NCBI GenBank assembly: GCA_937888775.1 | Contig: CALAQT010000111.1 | Span: 1 to 20,833 of the forward strand | Source: an uncultured Actinomycetes bacterium | Lineage (GTDB): Bacteria; Actinomycetota; Thermoleophilia; Solirubrobacterales; Solirubrobacteraceae | Direction of reading: 5' to 3' | DNA: 20,833 nucleotides | Shown here: in pieces, positions 17,520-20,833 of the stretch | Layout: each line of letters begins with the position of its first letter | Numbering within the stretch: the stretch's first letter is position 1 | Program-made: the position numbers and the translations under genes | Notes under the pieces: generated by a model | What the model saw: only the letters and a program-made list of their open reading frames with translations | The model's database searches: none | What the model was told of the DNA's origin: nothing

Positions 17520-17837
17520 ATGAAGCTCTACGTCTGCTATGGGACCTGGACGGCAGGGAAGCCGCTGCACGCCCATCCCTGCGGCGAGGCCCATCACGCG
17601 TTGCGCGATGCCGGCTATCAGCCCGAGGTCGTGCGCTCATATGGCCTCGGATTGCTGCCGGGATTTGTCAACGATCTGACCAGTGGCCGACGCGAGGTCA
17701 AGCGGCTCACGGGCAGCTACTGGGTGCCCGCGCTGGTCGTCGACGACGGTACGGTCGTCCACGGGTCGCGGGAGATCATCGCCTGGGCGCAGGCACATCC
17801 GGCCACCGCGTCGCGCGCGGCCGGGGCCTCGGCGTAG
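17520..17837 (+). CDS. Small thioredoxin-fold protein (glutaredoxin/GST N-terminal-like)
   Basis: 105-aa protein starting 31 bp after the tRNA. MKLYVCYGTW is a first β-strand; HPCGEAHHALRDAGYQPEVV (19-38) resembles the helix-1 region of GST N-terminal and glutaredoxin-like domains, with a single Cys21 at the active-site position. REVKRLTGSYWVPALVVDDGTVVHGSREIIAWAQ (58-91) contains the cis-Pro VPAL and the glutathione-fold SREI helix. It has no second domain, so it is not a full GST. The thiol partner is unknown. No clear ribosome binding site is seen before ATG 17520. It faces the MITE-like element downstream. Confidence 0.7.
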   Translation: MKLYVCYGTWTAGKPLHAHPCGEAHHALRDAGYQPEVVRSYGLGLLPGFVNDLTSGRREVKRLTGSYWVPALVVDDGTVVHGSREIIAWAQAHPATASRAAGASA

Positions 17838-17857
17838 CGCGGGCGCCGGGTCCCGGG

Positions 17858-18024
17858 CTTAGTGGTCGGTTCCGCAATTACGCGGGCGTTTGGCGGCGTC
17901 TGGACGCGCCTGACGGGCGGCGGCGAACCCGCCGGACCACCAGTACGACTTGGTTCGCCGCCGCCCGTCATCCACGCCCAGCCACTCGCCAACCGTCCAC
18001 GTACTTACGAAACCGACCACTTAG
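17858..18024. mobile_element. MITE-like inverted-repeat element with 5-bp target duplication
   Basis: CTTAG occurs at 17858-17862 and at 18020-18024. Between them lies a 157-bp element whose two halves are imperfect inverted repeats of about 70 nt. The ends, read inward, are TGGTCGGTTCCGCAATTACG (left) and TGGTCGGTTTCGTAAGTACG (right), 17/20 identical, with TG...CA termini. The centre is a perfect 19-bp arm TGACGGGCGGCGGCGAACC (17911-17929) and its complement (17952-17970) around a 22-nt loop. It has no coding capacity for a transposase. It lies between convergent genes, so a bidirectional terminator is an alternative or additional role. The UGT stop codon lies in the right CTTAG. Confidence 0.6.
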
Positions 18025-19328
18025 CCGCCACCTCCGCCGCGAGTATCCCGCGCGAGGCGCTCCACCAGGTCGGCGGCGCTTGATGCCCCGTCGTGGGCCG
18101 CCGACCAGGCGGCCAGCTCGCGCGCTCGGGCTCCGAGCGAGCTTGTCGATAACGCGCGGCGGGTGGCCAGTCGCACGGTGGATGGCGACAGCAGCCGCCA
18201 GGGAAGGCGCACGCCGACGCCCGCCCAGTCGGCTCGCGCCGCGTTCTCGGCCATGTCGCCGGCGTGCGGCACGGTCAGCACCGGCACGCCCAGGGCCAGC
18301 GCCCTGACCATCGTGCCGTGTCCGGCGTGGCAGATCACCAGCGCGCAGCCGGGCATCGTCTGGGAGTAGGAGAGCCATTCCACCAGCCGTGCGTTGGCCG
18401 GCACCGCGGCCGGACCCGGCAGCGGTCGGCGGTTCCAGGTTGCCAGCAACCGGAGCCGCTCGCCTCCCAGGCCGGCCAGCGCCGCCTGCAGCAGCCGGTG
18501 GTCGGGATCCTGCGCGGTCGACGGCGCCAACAGCACCAGCGGCGGCTTGCCCGGGGGCGGCTCCACGGGCTCAAACGGCGGCTCCCACATCACGGGTCCC
18601 ACCACGTGCACGTGCTCGGGCCAGGGCCGCGGATACTCCAGCTGCGGAAATGTGGCGACGATCGTCAGCCGCTCGCTCAGCCCGCCGTGAAACCGCGCCA
18701 CCGGACCCAGTCCCAGCTGCGCGCGCGCGTCGTTGAGCTCGCTTCGGCCGCGGCGGAGCCCCGTTGCGACCGGACGGTCAAACGCTCGCCACAGTGTCGC
18801 GCCGAGCGCCGTGCGCGGCCGTCGGGCGCCTAACGCATACGGCGGCAGGCCCGGCGTGCCGACCGGATATACGTGCGGGATCAGGGTCGCGCACGGCACC
18901 CCCTCGAGCTCGGCCGCCAGCGCCGGCGCGAGCGTAAGGATGTCGTGGACAACCACATCGGGCGCGGCCCGCGCGAGTGCCGGTCTGGTCTGGGCGGTGG
19001 CCAGCACGACGGCCTCGTATGGTCCCGACGGCCGCTCGCGCGTTGGGAACACGGGGTATTCGGGTGCGGCCAGGAATCGCATGCCGGCGGCCTCCACGTA
19101 CTCGCGCCAGCGCGACCACGTCTCGAAGGTCACGTCGTGACCGCGCGCGGCCAGCCGCGCCCCGAGCGCCAGCATCGGAAACGCATGTCCGGGCTGCCCG
19201 AAGGCCCCCAGGAAGACCGCCAGCCGCCGGGTGCCGGGCGCCGGTGGCCCTGCGGCCGGTGTGCCCTCGGGTGTCCCGACTGGTGATCGCGCCGCGGCTT
19301 GCGCCGGCGAGTTCCGGTCGGTGGTCAA
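18021..19328 (-). CDS. GT1 (UGT/MGT-like) glycosyltransferase
   Basis: About 435-aa glycosyltransferase of the GT1 family, which transfers a sugar from an NDP-sugar to a lipid, antibiotic or other small acceptor. The N-terminal Rossmann domain opens RRLAVFLGAFGQPGHAFPMLALGARLAARGHDVTF, and the C-terminal donor-binding motif is CHAGHGTMVRALALGVPVLTVPHAGDMAENA (from about residue 333), with HAGHGT instead of the commoner HGGxGT and D-M instead of D-Q. No ATG or GTG precedes the Rossmann strand, so TTG at 19328 is chosen; it overlaps the LLM gene stop as TTGA. A longer open frame to 19808 lies within the LLM gene and is rejected. The C-terminus ends in a Gly run, with TAA inside the CTTAG duplication of the MITE-like element. 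The acceptor is unknown. Confidence 0.82.
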   Translation of the reverse strand: MTTDRNSPAQAAARSPVGTPEGTPAAGPPAPGTRRLAVFLGAFGQPGHAFPMLALGARLAARGHDVTFETWSRWREYVEAAGMRFLAAPEYPVFPTRERPSGPYEAVVLATAQTRPALARAAPDVVVHDILTLAPALAAELEGVPCATLIPHVYPVGTPGLPPYALGARRPRTALGATLWRAFDRPVATGLRRGRSELNDARAQLGLGPVARFHGGLSERLTIVATFPQLEYPRPWPEHVHVVGPVMWEPPFEPVEPPPGKPPLVLLAPSTAQDPDHRLLQAALAGLGGERLRLLATWNRRPLPGPAAVPANARLVEWLSYSQTMPGCALVICHAGHGTMVRALALGVPVLTVPHAGDMAENAARADWAGVGVRLPWRLLSPSTVRLATRRALSTSSLGARARELAAWSAAHDGASSAADLVERLARDTRGGGGG

Positions 19329-20359
19329 GCGGCGAGCTCGGCCACCGCCCGCAGCTGCGCGATCCGCTCCTCGGCGGTGAACGCCATCGGAGTGATCATC
19401 AGCGTGCCCACCCCTGCCTGCTCGAACGCCTGCAGGCGCTCGCGCACCACCCCACGCGGTCCGCACAGCGAGACGGCGTCGATCAGCTCGTCGGGGATCG
19501 CCACGCCCGCCTCGGTCTTCTTGCCGTCCAGGTAGAGGTCCTGGATCTCCCGGGCGGCGGCCTCGAAGCCGTAGCGCTGGACCAGCTGGTTGTAGAAGTT
19601 CTGCTTGCGGGATCCCATTCCGCCGATGTAAAGCGCCAGCACGGGGCGCATCAGATTCCGGGCCAGCTCGCGGTCGTCTGACACGTAGGCGTTGACGGTC
19701 GGGGCGATGTCGAACTGATCCAGCGAGCGCCCGGCCCGGTTGGCGCCCTCCAGCAGCAGCGCGCGGAAATCGGCGACGTGGGCGGGGGAGAAGAAGGTGG
19801 GGATCCACCCGTCGGCGATCTCTCCGGCCAGCGCCGTGTTCTTGGGTCCGATCGCCGCCAGGTAGATCGGGATCCGCTCCTGGACCGGGGCGATCATCAG
19901 CTTCAGCGCCTTGCCGGGCCCGTCGGGCAGCGGCAGTTCGATCGTCTCGCCGTGGTATTCGACGCGCTCGCGCGCCAGGGCCATGCGCACCACCTCGACG
20001 TACTCGCGGGTGCGCTGCAGCTGGCGGGCAAAGCGCTGCCCGTGCCAGCCCTCGGCCACCTGCGGCCCGGAAGACCCGATGCCGAGCAGCATCCGCCCAC
20101 CCGACAGCTCGTCCAGCGTGGCGGCCGTCATCGCGGTCATCGCCGCGCTGCGCCCGGGCATCTGGAAGATCGCCGATCCGAGCTTGATCTGACTGGTGCC
20201 CGCGGCCAGCCAGCCGAGCACCGTGGCGGCGTCAGAGCCGTAGGCCTCGGCGGCCCAAACGGATTCAAATCCCAGGCGCTCCGCCTCCTGGACGACCTGG
20301 AGCTGGTCCTGGGGTCCCATGCCCAGGCCCCAGTACCCGATGTGTACGCCGAGCTTCAT
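19325..20359 (-). CDS. LLM class F420-dependent oxidoreductase
   Basis: 344-aa luciferase-like monooxygenase family protein with a TIM-barrel fold. It begins MKLGVHIGYWGLG and shows AERLGFESVWAAEAYGSDAATVLGWLAAGTSQIKLGSAI (about residues 27-65), LDELSGGRMLLGIGSSGPQVAEGWHG, and PIYLAAIGPKNTALAGEIADGW, the usual pattern of actinobacterial F420-binding members. It transfers hydride with F420 on an unknown substrate. ATG 20359 is preceded by AAAGGA (minus strand, 20374-20369) at 9 nt. It is the first gene of a two-gene operon with the glycosyltransferase, overlapping by 4 bp. It diverges from the gene at 20452, with two palindromes in the gap. Confidence 0.9.
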   Translation of the reverse strand: MKLGVHIGYWGLGMGPQDQLQVVQEAERLGFESVWAAEAYGSDAATVLGWLAAGTSQIKLGSAIFQMPGRSAAMTAMTAATLDELSGGRMLLGIGSSGPQVAEGWHGQRFARQLQRTREYVEVVRMALARERVEYHGETIELPLPDGPGKALKLMIAPVQERIPIYLAAIGPKNTALAGEIADGWIPTFFSPAHVADFRALLLEGANRAGRSLDQFDIAPTVNAYVSDDRELARNLMRPVLALYIGGMGSRKQNFYNQLVQRYGFEAAAREIQDLYLDGKKTEAGVAIPDELIDAVSLCGPRGVVRERLQAFEQAGVGTLMITPMAFTAEERIAQLRAVAELAA

Positions 20360-20391
20360 ATGCAGGATTCCTTTCGCGCGCAGGTGATCGC

Positions 20392-20428
20392 TTGTGGGCC
20401 TAGAACCGCGCGGTTAGAGTGGCGCCAC
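20392..20428 (+). promoter_or_regulatory. Promoter with two palindromes in the divergent gap
   Basis: TTGTGG (20392-20397) and TAGAGT (20415-20420) are 17 bp apart and lie upstream of ATG 20452. The spacer holds a perfect 12-bp palindrome AACCGCGCGGTT (20404-20415), and GTGGCGCCAC (20419-20428) is a second perfect palindrome over the -10 and downstream. Such sites are where a dimeric repressor would act, possibly on both divergent genes. Confidence 0.45.
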
Positions 20429-20451
20429 CGCCTCGCGCAGGCGGGAACCCT

Positions 20452-20787
20452 ATGCGAACACGGCGCCGGGCGACGGTCAGCGAACTGCGAGAAGCGATCG
20501 TGTGCCTGCCCAGGCACACCAGGGTCGCGATGCTGAAGGGGATCGCCGCCAACCAGATCATCGCCGGCGCCTACTCCAATCGTGACGGCGTTTGCCCGAT
20601 GCTCGCCGCGCACCGGGCCGGCGGGCGCACCAGCCAGATCTCGTTCGCCAAGGCGTGGGACGCATTTGCCTTCCGCGGCTCGCGCACGCGCAAGGCCAGG
20701 CGAGCGAGCCAGCGCGAGCTGCTGATTCTCAGATCCCAGCTGGAGGCGAGCCTGCTCGACGATCTCCCGCGCCCCGAGCCGCGCTCA
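20452..20787 (+). CDS. Conserved protein of unknown function, 3' end cut by adapter
   Basis: ATG 20452 opens a frame of 112 codons that runs without stop into the adapter at 20788. The protein is basic, beginning MRTRRRATVSELREAIVCLP. It contains TRVAMLKGIAANQIIAGAYSN and GVCPMLAAHRAGGRTSQISFAKAWDAFAF, then an Arg-rich linker and a helix RELLILRSQLEASLLDDLP. I know similar proteins in actinobacteria of this type but no function. There is no signal peptide, membrane segment or familiar fold. The C-terminus is missing; residues read past 20787 are adapter-derived. Confidence 0.65.
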
Positions 20788-20833
20788 AGATCGGAAGAGC
20801 GTCGTGTAGGGAAAGAGTGTAGATCTCGGTGGT
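20788..20833. other. Illumina TruSeq universal adapter (contamination)
   Basis: The last 46 bases start AGATCGGAAGAGC at 20788 and continue with the known reverse complement of the Illumina universal adapter, to the window end. This is synthetic sequence, not genomic. It marks the true contig end at 20787. Confidence 0.98.

Noticed and set aside
17858..18024. Integron attC site for the large inverted repeat
   Set aside because: The ends lack the GTTRRRY/RYYYAAC core sites, and flanking direct repeats fit transposition better.
19329..19808. 5' extension of the glycosyltransferase frame
   Set aside because: It overlaps the F420 oxidoreductase gene in another frame and is Arg/Gly/Pro-rich without GT1 features.

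Overview
The window is GC-rich, protein-dense bacterial DNA. Codon use, gene content and gene order point to Actinomycetota, and I infer a deep lineage such as Thermoleophilia/Solirubrobacterales. The run tlyA-nadK-recN-...-pyrG-...-nudix-...-xerD is the order known from mycobacteria. An F420-type luciferase-like oxidoreductase and an actinobacterial HTH-HNH protein fit the same group. The last 46 bases are not genomic: they are the Illumina universal adapter, so the window ends at a raw contig edge.

Layout. 1-612 is the 3' end of dxs. 753-4158 is tlyA-nadK-recN, and 4284-7689 is pyrG, an M20 peptidase and an ADP-ribose pyrophosphatase-type Nudix hydrolase, joined by 4-bp NTGA start/stop overlaps. 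7776-9266 is a DHA2-type MFS exporter whose start appears to be ATT. 9409-10410 is a XerC/D recombinase, followed by deoB-mutM. A small glutaredoxin lies on the minus strand at 12520-12774 and diverges from recO. recO ends inside a strong hairpin and is followed by dgt-dnaG. 16689-17386 is an HTH-HNH gene broken by a one-base frameshift; it has a near-perfect LexA/SOS box in its promoter. Then come tRNA-Asn(GTT) and a small thioredoxin-fold protein. A 157-bp inverted-repeat element with a 5-bp target duplication (MITE-like) separates these from a minus-strand pair: an F420-dependent oxidoreductase and a GT1 glycosyltransferase. A divergent gene of unknown function runs into the adapter.

Many of the genes serve genome maintenance and nucleotide supply: RecN and RecO (recombination repair), MutM (8-oxoguanine), XerC/D (dimer resolution), DnaG (priming), Dgt (dNTP pool), PyrG (CTP), NadK (NADP) and DeoB (nucleoside salvage). 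The HTH-HNH gene with its SOS box may belong to the same DNA-damage theme. Several genes (tlyA, deoB, dgt, grx) have -10-like hexamers 4-11 bases before the start codon and no Shine-Dalgarno, suggesting leaderless mRNAs. No gene-free stretch exceeds 300 bases; the longest are 17838-18020 and 13600-13765.
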